Part shown: piece after piece, positions 1-11,299 of the stretch
Position numbering within the stretch: position 1 is the stretch's first letter
Layout: each line of letters opens with the position of its first letter
Origin: Diphasiastrum complanatum
Lineage: Eukaryota; Streptophyta; Lycopodiopsida; Lycopodiales; Lycopodiaceae
Reading direction: 5' to 3'
NCBI GenBank assembly: GCA_029204225.1
Contig: CM055094.1
Location: forward strand, 25,847,041-25,911,040
DNA length: 64,000 nt
Position numbers and translations under genes: made by a program
The notes under the pieces: model-generated
What the model saw: the letters and a program-made list of their open reading frames with translations, nothing else
Told to the model about the DNA's origin: nothing
Database searches by the model: none

Positions 1-543
1 CAAACATGAGATAGAACAAGTAAAGTAAACTTGAACAACACTTTCTTGCTGCTCCTTTGACCTTACTTGAGTCTTCAATAATCTGCAAAAATAGATCCAT
101 AACATCTTTGCCAAATAACCTTCCTTTGATGCTCTTGACTAGCTCCAAATTGCCACCTTTCCTTTTGTGTTGTTGAAGCCCTTTGAGACCAACCTCTTGA
201 TCTTCCTCTTGACCATCAAAGTCATTGAACAAACTTTGTTTTTCGGATCCATTACTTGCTTTTCCATTATGAAAACTATGAGAACCAATATCCACTTGCA
301 TAGCATCATCTACACAAGAAAATTCTTCAAAACATGTGAATACATGAAAGTGTGTCGCTTCCACTTGCTTACCTTTCTCTTGATCATCAAAGATATCAAA
401 GATATGAATATCTTCAGACCTGAAACTCTGGAAATACTCCCTCTCAAACATATGATCTAGATCCAACAAAATCTCATCAATGCTTGATCTCAAATTTCCA
501 CAAAGGTTAGTGAAAACAATGTCACCAATGTCACCATCATAAA
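1..543. other. Copia-1 3' internal sequence, no gene recognised
   Basis: This AT-rich stretch follows the stop codon of the copia-1 reading frame on the minus strand. It probably belongs to the 3' internal part of that element. Only short chance ORFs are present, and I see no RNase H motif or polypurine tract. Confidence 0.4.
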
Positions 544-2826
544 TCAAAAGATAGATTCCAAACTTTCCATCCAACATGAAGTAGAGTAGGCTAAGATGAT
601 AAGAAATCCAGCCCTCTTGAGTTCATACAAGACCTCAATAAGCTCACCAATGAGATCTCCCTTGTCTTGAAGAAATTGCCTCTCGATTTGTTCCATGTAG
701 TCTTCTCCAACCAACCTTTTGTCATCTCGATCATGAGTGATCAATTCATAATCATAGAATCCTTTGAGTTGATGAAGAGATGTGAGGTCCATGCCTTGGA
801 TCTTCCCAAGAACCAGTCTTCCATTGCTCTTTCCTTCATAAGACTCCCTCTTAATGATTGCATCATAAGAAGTAGAAATCTCAAAAACATTAGAAGCCAT
901 GAAAAAAATGATTAGTACCTTCAACATAAGGATGATTGAAGTACTCTCTTTTTTCAAACAAGGACTTCTACTCAATGTTTTAGGTAATGAATCATATGAT
1001 AATGATTCTTCCTCACTATCATTCACAATGACATCATTCAAAGTACATCCTACTTTGAACTCTTCACATACTTCTCTTCTTCTTGAATTGTGACTATCTC
1101 CCTCACTAAGTCTCTTGATAGAACCATTTGATCTAATCTCTTTATGAAGACATGTGACTCCACTTGCTGGAAAAATGACTTTCTTGGACTCATCACAAAA
1201 GAATGTAGAAGAACCACCTCCTTCATGCATGCACCTAGCAACATCTTTTGACATATGATCAAAGAAATCATTAACAACAATCTTTTCCAAGGAAGAACCT
1301 TCACCTCCATTGATGAAGTTAGCTCTTTCCTTACCTTTTGCATGCTTGCACTTGCCATGAAGAACCTTTGAAACACCATGAATATCCTCAAGACTAGCCA
1401 AGTTAGCACAAAGATGAACATCTCCAAGAAGCATATTAGATCTTGACCTAGATCTAGCATAAGGAAGCTTGTTAGACTTTGCATAAGATCCACCAATCTT
1501 ATTGATGCTAAAAGGTAACTTTGGAAAGTTGAGACCAATCTCCTTTTCCATTTCATCCTTTTTGTTAGCCATAACAAAAGCATCAAGCTTGAAAAGTCTA
1601 CCTTGTCTATTGCCCCTAGCAACCAAGATTTCTTCCTTTGTAATGAAACAAGCATCACCACCAAACTTTACCATGTATCCTTTCTCTATCATTTGACCAA
1701 CACTTATCAAATTCTTTGAAAGTGAAGGAATGTAAAGAACACCATCAAGTCTTGCTTTCCTATTAGTAGAGAGACAAATAGGAACTGAACCAATACCTTC
1801 AATCACACACTCACCACCATTGGCCATGTGAATTGCTTTCTTGGCTCCATCATAAGTGACCAAAGAAGTAAAGAACTCCTTGTGACTAGTTATGTGTGAG
1901 CTAGCTCCACTATCAATCCACCATGAATCTTTGTCACCTTCACTTGATATTGGACTTGGAGAACACATAAAAAGAGAATCACCACCACCTAGATCCTCAT
2001 CATTAGTAATAAAGTTGATTTTCTTGCTACCTTCATCTCTTTGCTTCTTCAAACATTCATTTGCAAAATGCCCTTTGATTCCACAATAAAAGCATTTCAA
2101 CTTAGACTTTTCTTTCATTTTGCCAAAAGAAGAAGTCTCACCTTGATCTTGCCCTTTAGACCACTTGCCTTTGCCTTTTCCCTTGAACTTGCCTTTGATG
2201 AACATAGCATCCTCTTCATAATGAGATGTCGATGTAGATCCACCTCCTCTTTATTGAAGCCTATACTCCCCATTCACCAAGATCTCTTTCAAATCCACAA
2301 TACTTGGCAAAGTCTTTTGAATAGCAAAACTTTGAACAAGATTAGCATGATCATCCAACAAGTCATTAAGTATAACTTGGACAAGCTCTACCTCCTTAAT
2401 GCTTTCATCAATACATGCTAACTCACCATTGAATGCTTTAACCCTCAAAACAAAAGCATGAGTACTCTCTTCCTTCTTTTGCAAACTTTGAAAGATTTGC
2501 CTCCTAAGAGTAAGCACTCTTGATGTAGACTTGGATTCATAAAGCTTCTTCAAAGCTTCCCAAGCCTCCAAAGATGATGTGCACTTACCAACTTCCTTGA
2601 GAAGTTCATTGGTAACATTCATCTTAATCATGTGTAGAGCTTTATTTGCTCTCTTGTCATACCTCACTTGATCTTGAGGTGCTTGAGGTCTCTCCTCCAC
2701 ACCTTCAACAATCTCCATCAACTCATTCATCTCCAATAAGGACTCCATCCTCACCTTCCAAGTAGAATAGTTGATTGAGGTAAGCCTATCATTGCTCTCC
2801 AACATAAATCCACCACTTGTAGCCAT
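544..2826 (-). pseudogene. Copia-1 gag-protease frame with one in-frame stop
   Basis: The likely ATG is at 2826 (reads MATSGG). The first part is a copia gag of the UBN2 type with the Y/F-x-x-W motif (INYSTWKVRMES) and RVKAFNGEL. A TAA at 2251-2253 follows EYRLQ. The same frame continues with a Gly/Lys-rich linker, a canonical zinc knuckle (CFYCGIKGHFANEC, CX2CX4HX4C), and an aspartic protease active site (WWIDSGASSHIT) with its LYIPSLSKNLISVG core. About 390 further codons stay open, but no LWH pre-integrase motif, integrase or RT is visible. The frame has about 760 codons with only one interruption, so it is either recently broken or read through. The tail is not recognised. Confidence 0.85.
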
Positions 2827-3400
2827 GTTGAAGTGACCTGATCTTCTTCTTTCAACCTGTTCCAATGCACAAAGCACTCTCTTGAATGTCAAGAAATGAA
2901 CTCAAGAAGAAATCACAAAGATATGGAACCTCTCAAATCTCTTCTAGCACTTCTAACTAGAAAATCAACACATTAAATAGTGAGATCTATCCTCAATCTA
3001 ATGATTCTTGCCACTTCCTAAGATTGAAACACACTCAAATGAAGTTCAGTAACCTCACAAACTAGAGATCCAATCAAAATTAGGGTTTTGACAAAATCAC
3101 AAAAAATTGAATATCTCAAATTCTACATGCAAATTCTAGAAACTTGGTATATCTTCTTGTAGACTCCAGTGAGACCTTCCTAATGCACCAAAAATCATCT
3201 AATTCCAGTAAGTTAAGTGTGAAATTGGAATTGATAAAGTATATAACCCTATATTGAGTTTTGACCTACAAAAGATCAATTCTACACATGTAAAAAATGC
3301 TGATTTTTGAGTAGAGATCAATCTAGCATGCTCTAGCATTGGTAACTCCTCCAAAATCCTTGCTAAAGATGGCTGATCCATTCATAACCTGAAACACAAT

Positions 3401-3413
3401 AGCTCTAATACCA
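3401..3413 (-). promoter_or_regulatory. Primer binding site of copia-1 (tRNA-Met type)
   Basis: The reverse complement reads TGGTATTAGAGCT. It resembles the plant initiator-Met site TGGTATCAGAGC with one change in the core, and it directly abuts the LTR end at 3414. Confidence 0.8.
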
Positions 3414-4067
3414 TGTGAAGGATTTCAGATCATTCAAAATCCAATCCAAATCCCAAATATTTGGTTACAATAAGGAGCAAACCAACAATCCTGCCAATGT
3501 AGAAAAATCAGCATCTACATACAAAATGAGATGCAAACTCTAAGAGATATTGATCAAACATGAACCAAAACATAAAATATGTTTTCTTTCCGTACAATTA
3601 CAGTACCCTACTGTATTTCACACGTGTGGAACCGAAAATAACAATAAATGATCATTCTACACATAGAATTGCAAGATGACACCAAGATAGTGCACCAATG
3701 AGTAGTAGAACCCAAAGAGAACCATGTATAGTGATGAAATGAGAGATAGAAGAGAGAAGATGTGTCTCTCCATGAGTTACATCCTTTTATGGAGTTTCCA
3801 AACCCTATTTGGCCACTTGGCTTTCCCTCCAAAATGTAAACCCTACTATTTTTGGGTCTAGATTCAATGTACCCAAAGTTCAAATTTGAATCTCTCTCAA
3901 ACTCGACTATCAACTTTCCCACACTCTCCAAAAGTGTTTATTGAATGTATTTTAAACTAATATAACTTCATAAAGTTTATCTCTAACTCTAAAATGAGTT
4001 TTGGCCTCTTATTGACAATTTACCAAAATGTGACTAAACTAGACTAAACTAGTTGAAATCTCTCACA
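3414..4067 (-). repeat. Copia-1 5' LTR (LTR family A, copy 1)
   Basis: This LTR of about 654 bp has ends TGTGAAGG and CTCTCACA as read on the plus strand, so near-inverted termini. It aligns along its length with 50780-51287 and 56503-57148. Shared blocks include a run beginning AATGTAGAAAAATCAGC and a block with CCCTATTTGGCCACTTGGC. It contains the palindrome CACACGTGTG at 3619-3628. No gene lies in it, and short ORFs here are chance. Confidence 0.85.
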
Positions 4068-4368
4068 CTTCTCACAGGTGAAAAAGGCAAAAAATGCGAC
4101 ACTGTGTTTTTACACGTGATTCGTGACAGGCAAAAAAGATGACATTGCCTTACAAAATGCCGAAGGTGCCCTAGGAAAAGCAAAGGCACCCTATAAATCA
4201 AATCCTAAGGCATTTTGTCAGAGTGTCGCATTTTTCGCATCTTCACCAACGTTCATTTCAACGAAGGCTGACGTCGCGGCCTTCTCACGCTCATTAGATT
4301 TGACAATGACAGCAGCCACCCACGATCTCCTATAGACAGCACATCCACTTTGTACTTTTTTAATCTGC
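4068..4368 (+). repeat. Copia-2 5' LTR, left piece
   Basis: Matches the 3' LTR at about 14139-14462. Shared landmarks are the motif CACTGTGTTTTTACACGTGA (4099-4118), a block with CTAGGAAAAGC and AAGGCACCCT, and the ending AATCTGCACAC. The match stops at 4368 and resumes at 9181. Confidence 0.85.
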
Positions 4369-4895
4369 ACACTGTCACAAAAGCGAGGGACTGTTTTGTG
4401 TTCGTCTTCTCTCTTCTGATTCGCTAACAATTTTCTTTCTTTGAATTTTCTTTTTGTGCGGAAGCCCTTGAAGGATCCCAGACACTCGACTACGCATCAC
4501 ATAATATATTTTATTCTAGCAATCAAGAGACACAGCACAAGACCAAGAGATACACAAAATAGAGCGACTATATTATCAGTTTGGTTTTAGAGCGAGATCG
4601 TCAATGTTTCGCTCTTTGGCGGATTGACTCTCTACTCTTTTGTTGTGTTCTGCTCGTTGGCAAACTTTCATGCACATCTATGGTATTTTTGCTTTCTTAC
4701 TCTATTCGCTACATCTCTCTCTGTTTCTTACAGATCTCTGTATTCACTATTTCTCTTCACATAGTTATGATCCAGAGAGGATTGTTTATACCTCCACTAT
4801 GTGAAGTTTACAAGATAGCTAAATGTAGAATCACAAGACTAGTTAACACTAATCAACTAGTCTCCATTGTTGCTATTCATTTCAACCATCATGTG
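4369..4895. other. Non-coding left part of the copia-3 block
   Basis: About 530 bp between the interrupted copia-2 LTR and the broken end of the copia-3 RT. It is T/C-rich and contains only short chance ORFs. It could be LTR or 3' untranslated sequence of copia-3, but I see no paired copy in the window. Confidence 0.4.
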
Positions 4896-4898
4896 GTA

Positions 4899-5623
4899 CT
4901 ACTTCAGCACTTTTCTGGCGTATTCTGACTGACTCAAGTGAATTTCGCCATTTGTTTGATCTCTTCTGATCTCCAGCCCTAGGCATTTTGTTGCTTCTCC
5001 AAGATCTATAATTTCGTAGCTTTCAAAAATCTGACTCTTCGTGTCTTTGATCAGCATCAAGAAGTTTCCTATCATCAACGAATCATCCACAAAAATGGTC
5101 AGTATCACAAAATTCTTTCCTACTCTTTTGATGTAGACATTGCAGTCTGGTTGAGTAGGGTTGAAGTCTAGAGACTTCAGAAGACCATCAAGCTTTTTGT
5201 ATCGGGCCCGCGATGCCTGTTTTAGACTGTAGATGCATCTCTGCAATCGACAGACATATTGTCTGTTGTCAGAGTCTTCATAGCCTTCAAGTTGCTTCAT
5301 GAAGATTTCCTCCTCTAGATCTTCATGGAGAAAGGTTGTTTTCACGTCAACTGGTGAATTTCCAGATTGTACTGTGTGGCGTATGCAAGGAGTAGCCTTA
5401 TGCTTGCCATCTTCACCATGGGTGAATATGTGTCAAAATAGTCGACATCATATCTCTGCGTGTAGCCCTTCGTGACAGGCCTTGTTTTGTAGCGGCCAAT
5501 AGTGCCATCTGATTTTAGCTTTTTCTTATACACCCACTTGTAGTAAACTACTCTTCTGTTTTCTAGCAGTGGCTCTAATGTCCATGCCTCGTTTTGCCTC
5601 ATCAACTCGATCTCCTTTGACAT
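4899..5623 (-). pseudogene. Copia-3 reverse transcriptase fragment
   Basis: Two overlapping frames give a copia RT. The first (5623-5342) has NEAWTLEPL, a YKWVYKKK motif and the Q-x-Y-D-V-D-Y-F-D-T-Y-S-P segment. The second (5345-4899) has the AFLHGDLEEEIFM-like region (read TTFLHEDLEEEIFMKQ), YSLKQASRARYKKL and the active-site motif FVDDSLMIG. A frameshift lies at about 5342. The domain ends at SEYARKVLK, where unrelated sequence begins, so RNase H is missing. The segment just upstream (5677-5931) has acidic/Ser-rich pre-RT sequence in a different frame. Confidence 0.8.
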
Positions 5624-6639
5624 TGCCTGCTTCCAGATTTCTCCCTCTGGACTCTAGATAGCTTCTTGGTATGTTGCTAGCTCTTCTGTGAAGCTGCAGT
5701 ACTCGACCTGCGTGCCTTCGCTCCATTGAAGATTGTCATAATAGCGGTCTGGAGGTCATCTTTGTCTTGTTGACCTTCGAGGTTCGTTTCGTCGCTGCTT
5801 GAACATTTCTTGTTCGTGGGGTCGATCCTCTGCTTCCTGCTACTCAAGAATTTGGGGCTCTGCATTGTGAAGATTATTAAAATATTATCTTCCCATCTCG
5901 AGTTTGGGGTCATGTCCATAGTGATTTCCACTAAAATTCATGTTGTACATAAAAGGAGTGTGAATTGAGCACATATCCTTCTAGTGTAGCTCGGATTTGA
6001 GTTAGATATGTTCAATTATGATGACATGCAGATGTTTAGATAACATGCAAAGTTTTATTGTATGCATGCAAGCCACATGCAATCAGTGCATGCAACATGC
6101 AAAGTAGTTTCTGTGATCTACACATGTCTAGGCAGTTTTATGAGTTGACATGCAGTACATGCAACATACATGCATGTAGTTACACATGTGGATCTATGGT
6201 AGGTAAATTAGTTCAATTAAGTGGACTTTCCATGCAACTCCACTGTAGGAATTCGAGTCTCTCTCATGTAGGGAAAGCTGGGCATGTTTTGCCATATTGT
6301 CAATATTGAGATTTTGGTGTATTGGACTCATTCTCTCTCTACCCAAGTTTTTTCTCTCTCTACCTGGCAGACAATAATTCATTCAAGATCAGACTAAGTT
6401 AAGAGTGATATATGTGTAATAGCTATAGTATCATCTATTGATCCTCTTGATTTCGAGCGTTGTATGATAGACCCACACAGCATGTTGGCGTGAGATAAGC
6501 AGTGCTCTCCCATGAGTAATGTCTCGCTTACTTATCTAAGATGGGTCTTTACTAAGCCAAAAGAGCTTAATTCATCTTTGGCATTATTAGGACCCCTACT
6601 CACAACATTAGATAGATTTTTCCAATATTTTGACAGTGG

Positions 6640-6966
6640 GTTGAAGCAATGACCCAAGAATTTGAAAGCTTAATGTCAAATAACACATGGGAGCTTGTGG
6701 AGCCACCAAACAACATGTATGTGATTGGATGTAAGTGGGTATTCAGAATCAAGTATAATCATGATGGATCTATCAATAAGTATAAAGCAAGACTTTGTGC
6801 CAAAGGCTACTCACAGATCAAAGGTCTTGACTATGAAGACACCTTTGCACCAGTTGCAAAGATGGTAACAATTCGAATACTCATCTCTCTTGCATGTTTT
6901 CACAAATGGAGTATGTTCCAGCTTGATGTTTCTAATGCATTTCTCAATGGTTACCTTGATCAATCC
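6640..6966 (+). pseudogene. Copia RT N-terminal fragment
   Basis: The reading frame from the ATG at 6649 gives MTQEFESLMSNNTWELV, GCKWVFRIKYNHDGS, KARLCAKGYSQ, DYEDTFAPVAKM and QLDVSNAFLNGYLDQ. This is the first half of a copia reverse transcriptase with no stop inside. The match ends at about 6966, before the catalytic YVDD region. It lies on the opposite strand to the surrounding copia-3. Confidence 0.85.
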
Positions 6967-7300
6967 CCTGTTCTTTGCAGATTCTTGAGAATTCTGTGCT
7001 TTTGTATTCACCTCCATTGTCAGATCTAAGGATCTGTATCTTTTTTGAGGTGTGTCGCTCTACGAATTGACAAAATTTCCAGAATTCACACGTGTGGGGA
7101 ATGTCCACAAGAGTGACTGATCTTAATTAAGCTTTGTGATTGGCACTAAAACCTTATTCTAGATTGATCAACAAAATCTAGTTCAGAAGAAATGGCTAAT
7201 CCACAATCTAGCATGCTAATCAACAGAATATAATAGCAATGATCAAAGAATGAAAAAATACAAGATTTCAATGTATGAGCATTAGCCTCAACACGAGTTA

Positions 7301-7321
7301 GAGAGAGAGAGAGAGAGAGAA
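7301..7321. repeat. (GA)n microsatellite
   Basis: About ten GA units inside a family-B-like LTR remnant. The homologous position in the intact LTR near 61157 has only a short GAGAGAGA run, so this tract has expanded. Confidence 0.95.
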
Positions 7322-7854
7322 ACCTAGAGAGATAACAAGCAATATTTGTTTAGATCCAAAATGACATGAGATAGCTACAAAACTTTGGTTCTTCATCATC
7401 AATTGTGTGGAGAGCTACACATATTTATGGAGATTGAGGTAGCCTGAGGTAGAACCATATCTATCCATTCCAAAATGACATCTAAAGTGACATCTAGATT
7501 CCTTGTGACATTTGTCACTTGTCATGCATGAAATTTTACCAGCTTTTTACAAGTGTACTAGTTCTAACTAAAAATGTCCAAATCATCATGCATGTGTCCA
7601 ATAAACTTTGTGCATGCCTTGCATGTCACTATGGATCACTTACAATTAATGCATGTGAGTTTCCACGAGTTTCTACAAGCATAATCATGCTAATTCTATG
7701 TCTACAAACTATATGCAAGTTGCATTTATCAAACTAGACAATACATAACCATGTAGCTCGAGTTCTATGTAGGCCAAACTTGGCATTTTGCATTAATGAG
7801 CTACATACTTGCATGGTATAACATTTGTAGCAAGTCAAGAAATCAATATGGATT

Positions 7855-9174
7855 GTTTTTCAATTTTAACACGAATGCCACGAACTTCTTGAAAGAATCA
7901 AACACTTTGGAATTCTTCTTCAAGTAGTAGATCGTGGTCATCTAGTTGTAGTCATCTGTGAACGTTAGAAAATATCTCAAACCTGAGAGCGAATCTATTT
8001 TCATCGGTCCACACACATTAGAGTGGACGAGCTCAAGAACTTTTTTGGCTCTTCTTCCCTCGTGTGTGAATGGATTCTGATGTTGCTTGTCTTTCTGACA
8101 AGCTTTGTTGAACTCAGCCTCAGGCCTTGAAATCTTGAGACCTGTGACAATGTCTTTTCTGCTCATGTCATACAGGCTCCGCATGTTCAGATGATACATT
8201 CTTCTATGCCAGAGCTGATCTTAGTTTTTTGAAGCATTTAATATGCTGTCAGAGTTACTGATTATTTTGGCCTGGTAGAGGTTTCCTTCTCTGCATCTGA
8301 CCGTCAGCAATTTGTTTGTCGTCTTCTCAATCATACGGCAAGTGTCATCGTCAAACATAACTCGAATGACTAGATCTGCCATCTTGGAGATAGATAGCGG
8401 ATCCTTTCTGAGTGAGGGCACATAAAGTGCTCATGGCAGCTCTACTTCGTCTGACAGTGTTTGTAGTTGTAAAGAGCCGATGCCTTTGACATCCTGTCTA
8501 CTTCCATCACCTAGAATCACTGCTCTATCATTTTCGAGTTCGCGAAATTTGATCAAGATCTTCTTGTTGTAGGTTATGTGAGATGTTGCTCCTGAATCGA
8601 TGACTACATGATAGTCATGTTCAGCGTAGCTTGTCAACGCTTTGTCGAGTATCGTGAAAGCTTCGTCACCTCTTTCAGCATCCTTTGATGACTCTGAAAC
8701 GTTTGTCTTTTCAGCCTTGTTTTTTCTTTTTGGGTTGAATATCCAGTCGTATGCAGAATGCCCTTTCTTCTGGCAATGCATGCAAGGTATTGTTGGATTG
8801 AACCAGTATTTGTTGGTCGTATGGCCTGGTTTGTGGCAGTGATCGCAGGAAGAAGATTGTTGATTCGAGGACTTCGTCTTCTCGAATCTTGGCTTGTTTT
8901 TGTTCTTCTTCTTTCCTTTCGTGAAGAGAGCCTTATCTTGATCACTGCTTCGCTCTCCTTCGTCTCTCATCAGTCTCTCATCAGTGACAAGACTGACTAC
9001 TTTGTCGAATGTCATATTTGGTAGACTCAGTATGAGCATTCTCAGCGGCTGATAGGACGTCGGTAGAGATTTCATGAAGTACATTAGCTGTTGTAGTGCT
9101 GGGACCTGGTGCTCCTCTCCTGATGCAGCGAGTTGAGCGAAGATCATAGTTGCAGGAGTTTACCATTTCTGACA
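7855..9174 (-). pseudogene. Copia-3 gag (C-terminal part), protease and early integrase
   Basis: A single minus-strand frame runs from 9147 to 7942 with isolated in-frame stops. It starts in mid gag (IFAQLAASGEEHQ, LPTSYQPL). Two degenerate zinc knuckles follow (CDHCHKPGHTTNKYW and CMHCQKKGHSAYDW, each lacking the last Cys), then protease VIDSGATSHIT, the LYVPSLRKDPLSISKM core after a TGA near 8428-8430, and the pre-integrase motif LWHRRMYHLN just after a stop near 8220. HSNVCGPMKIDSLSG and FTDDYN begin the integrase. After one more stop, YYLKKNSKVFDSFKKF continues to about 7855. The gag N-terminus is absent, the frame meeting copia-2 LTR at about 9175. Confidence 0.85.
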
Positions 9175-9180
9175 CACACC

Positions 9181-9891
9181 TGTAAAATTTTGTATATATA
9201 TGCTGGATACCATCTGCGTATCCAGCGTGTGAAAAGAGTGTGAAAATCTTAGCATTATAAATTTATCAAAAATAGACGAAGTAGATTTCCTTGCGCATTG
9301 ATTCTTTTGTATTGTCAGTAATAGGTTCATTCCTTTCACAAATTGGATTAGCTTTGTAGAGCACGTGGTTTCGTCCGCTATTGTCTTGTGCTCTACCGCA
9401 TTATTGACATGTATATTTCGCTATGCTTAATCTGATAACAGCTCTTTTGTTCTGCGTTCAGATTTGCATCAATACTGCTATGTTTTTTCTTATTCTGTCT
9501 GACTCTCTTATTGCTCAATCTGGTAAATTGTTTTTAGCATATTGTCATTAGTCTAGCTGTTCGCGACAAATATTTAGTCGTGTCTTTCGCGACTACTTCG
9601 CGACTGATTATCAGTTGAGCTCAATCTAGCTCTTCGCGAATCATTCGCAACTAATGATTTGTCTAGCTGTTTGCAACAGATTATCCTTCTAATATTTTGT
9701 TTATGTTTGGCTACGTAATCGGATCGACCGTGATTTTCATCACTAAGGTTTTGTTCGTTTCTGGGCATAGTCATGCTTAGGGAAGGAGTAATATAGCTCA
9801 TTCCGCTGCGCAGAACACATTCTCTTCGTGTTCATTTTCTTTTTGAGCTATTTTTTTTGTTCCTCGCACTCACACCTCCTCCTTTCCAACA
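9181..9891 (+). repeat. Copia-2 5' LTR, right piece
   Basis: Direct repeat of 14463-15164. It carries a TATA-like run (TGTATATATATG near 9191-9202), four TTCGCGA palindromes between 9560 and 9639, and ends CCTTTCCAACA next to the primer binding site. Confidence 0.9.
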
Positions 9892-9904
9892 TGGTATCAG
9901 AGCT
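9892..9904 (+). promoter_or_regulatory. Primer binding site of copia-2 (tRNA-Met type)
   Basis: TGGTATCAGAGCT directly follows the LTR end at 9891, matching the 3' end of plant initiator tRNA-Met. Confidence 0.9.
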
Positions 9905-10075
9905 CATGTTCGTAGCCTGATAAGCTTCCACAGTACAAGACTCTTCTAGCCGATAGAGTAATTGTCTTCTTGTTCTGTAACTCAATGCCAGATTTTTATA
10001 CTTAAGTCACTGATAGTTTTGCCTATCACCTAGACTAATCTTCCACATGGATTTTCAAGGGAAAGCAGTCCTATC

Positions 10076-10729
10076 ATGGACAAGCTTGATGGAGCCAATT
10101 ACCATCTGTGGAAATTTAAGATGAAAACTGTACTGATGGCTAAAGAATTGTATGACGTTGTTACAGGTGCAGAAGGGAAACCCGAAGCAGATGACGCAGC
10201 AATCGCCAGATGGAAGCTGAAGGATGGAAAGGCTTTCACGTTGATCATCCTTAACATTACGGATACCTTGATCGACCATGTATCCGAGGCTCGGACATCA
10301 AAAGAAATCTGGGACATCTTGAGCACACTATACAAAGTGCGAGATATAGCTTCCAAGCTATAGCTCAGGAAGAAATTTTACTCTCTCAAGATGACGAATG
10401 GTGATTCCCTACGGAATCACATCAACCAGTTCAAGAACTTGCTGAAGCATATGGCCGCTATCGGATCTGTCATAGACAATCAAGACGCAGTAATGCAACT
10501 GCTTACAAGCTTGCCAAGCTCATACGACAGCTGGGTGATGATCATAATGACACATCCAAAATTGACTCTTTCGAGAGTCATCGCTATGTTGTTGCAGGAA
10601 GACACGCGGAGGAACGAAGCCTCAAGTTCCTCAGCTGATTCTCACGCCCTATACACTAACAAAAGCACAACTAAGCAAAAGAAGAAGAAAGGCCCGAAGC
10701 AATCAAAGCCAGACCAGAAACCAGCATAG
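10076..10729 (+). pseudogene. Copia-2 gag
   Basis: ATG at 10076 gives MDKLDGANYHLWKFKMK, the N-terminus typical of copia gag (L-x-G-x-N-Y-x-x-W). The frame continues with EIWDILSTLY, an in-frame TAG at about 10364-10366 in SKL*LRKKFYSLKM (family members have Gln there), then INQFKNLLKHM and a Lys-rich tail. A further TAG closes it near 10727. A zinc knuckle should follow, but at about 10770-10800 only a remnant without the CX2C pattern is readable. Confidence 0.85.
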
Positions 10730-10837
10730 CACAAAGAACAGTCAAATCCACAGACGAAGAAGAAGCTGTTCTATAGATACTGCAAGCGAAACAATCAGGA
10801 CTACCGAATACTGCAAGCAAAGAACAACATCAAGAGA

Positions 10838-11140
10838 CAGTTGAATCAAGTGGCAAATACAGCGGATCATGATGTCTTCATGACCAGCCATCAAGGAGCA
10901 TCCGGTGATAGTTCTTGGTTCCTGGATTCCGGAGCCACTCAGGACATGACCAATCTCATTGGTTGTTTTGAGTCCTATACATCTTACAGTACCCAGAAAT
11001 ATATTCACCTTGGTGACAATGACACACAAGCTATTAAGGGTGAAGGTACTGTAAGATTAAGCTTTGCAAATGATCAGTCTAAGCTACTTTCTTAAGTCCT
11101 GTATGTACCAAACTTATCTACGAATCTGCTCTCTATAAGT
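10838..11140 (+). pseudogene. Copia-2 protease
   Basis: In the same frame as gag. It has the aspartic protease active site SSWFLDSGATQDMTN, then IHLGDNDTQAIKGEGTVRL, a TAA at about 11093, and the VLYVPNLSTNLLSISK segment. The catalytic Asp-Ser-Gly is intact. Confidence 0.85.
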
Positions 11141-11299
11141 AAAATCACAGATCTAGAATATAGAGTAGAATTCGAATGTGATCCGTAAAAAGTAGTTTAT
11201 AGGACAGGCAAGATCTTAGTACTCGGAAAGAGACATGGATACTTGTATAAATTAAGTCATTGCTTTTCTGCCTCTAGTCAAGCGCTCAGTACTTCTATT

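Larger units (their letters stand above)
1..4067 (-). mobile_element. Copia-1: minus-strand copia-type LTR element, left part outside window
   Basis: On the minus strand the order is 5' LTR (3414-4067), primer binding site (3401-3413), gag-protease reading frame (2826 down to 544), then uncharacterised sequence to position 1. No integrase, reverse transcriptase or RNase H is seen, and the 3' LTR must lie left of the window. The LTR has two relatives in the same orientation, at 50780-51287 and 56503-57148. The right edge abuts sequence matching the interior of the copia-2 LTR (compare 14139 onward), so copia-1 appears inserted in the copia-2 5' LTR. The expected target duplication on this side is CTTCT (4068-4072). 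Confidence 0.8.
5936..7854. mobile_element. Copia-4: LTR fragments and RT fragment interrupting copia-3
   Basis: 5955-6250 resembles the family B LTR (see 60941-61825) in one orientation: both contain GTGAATTGAGCACAT followed by a TGATGACATGCA block. 6967-7854 resembles the same LTR in the opposite orientation: a CACACGTGTG palindrome, an ACGAGTTAGAGAGAGA tract, then an ATG/CATG-rich tail. A plus-strand copia RT fragment lies between. This is an inverted, rearranged remnant rather than one clean insertion. Confidence 0.6.
4369..9180 (-). mobile_element. Copia-3: degraded minus-strand copia block inside copia-2 5' LTR
   Basis: This block separates the two halves of the copia-2 5' LTR. On the minus strand it carries the late part of gag, protease, pre-integrase and the start of integrase (9174-7855), then unrelated LTR/RT material (5936-7854), then reverse transcriptase (5623-4899). 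RNase H, both LTRs and the N-terminal half of gag are not seen, so it is not a simple full insertion. CACAC occurs at both borders (just before 4369 and near 9175-9179), which could be a target duplication or microhomology. 4369-4895 has no recognisable coding content. Confidence 0.7.
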
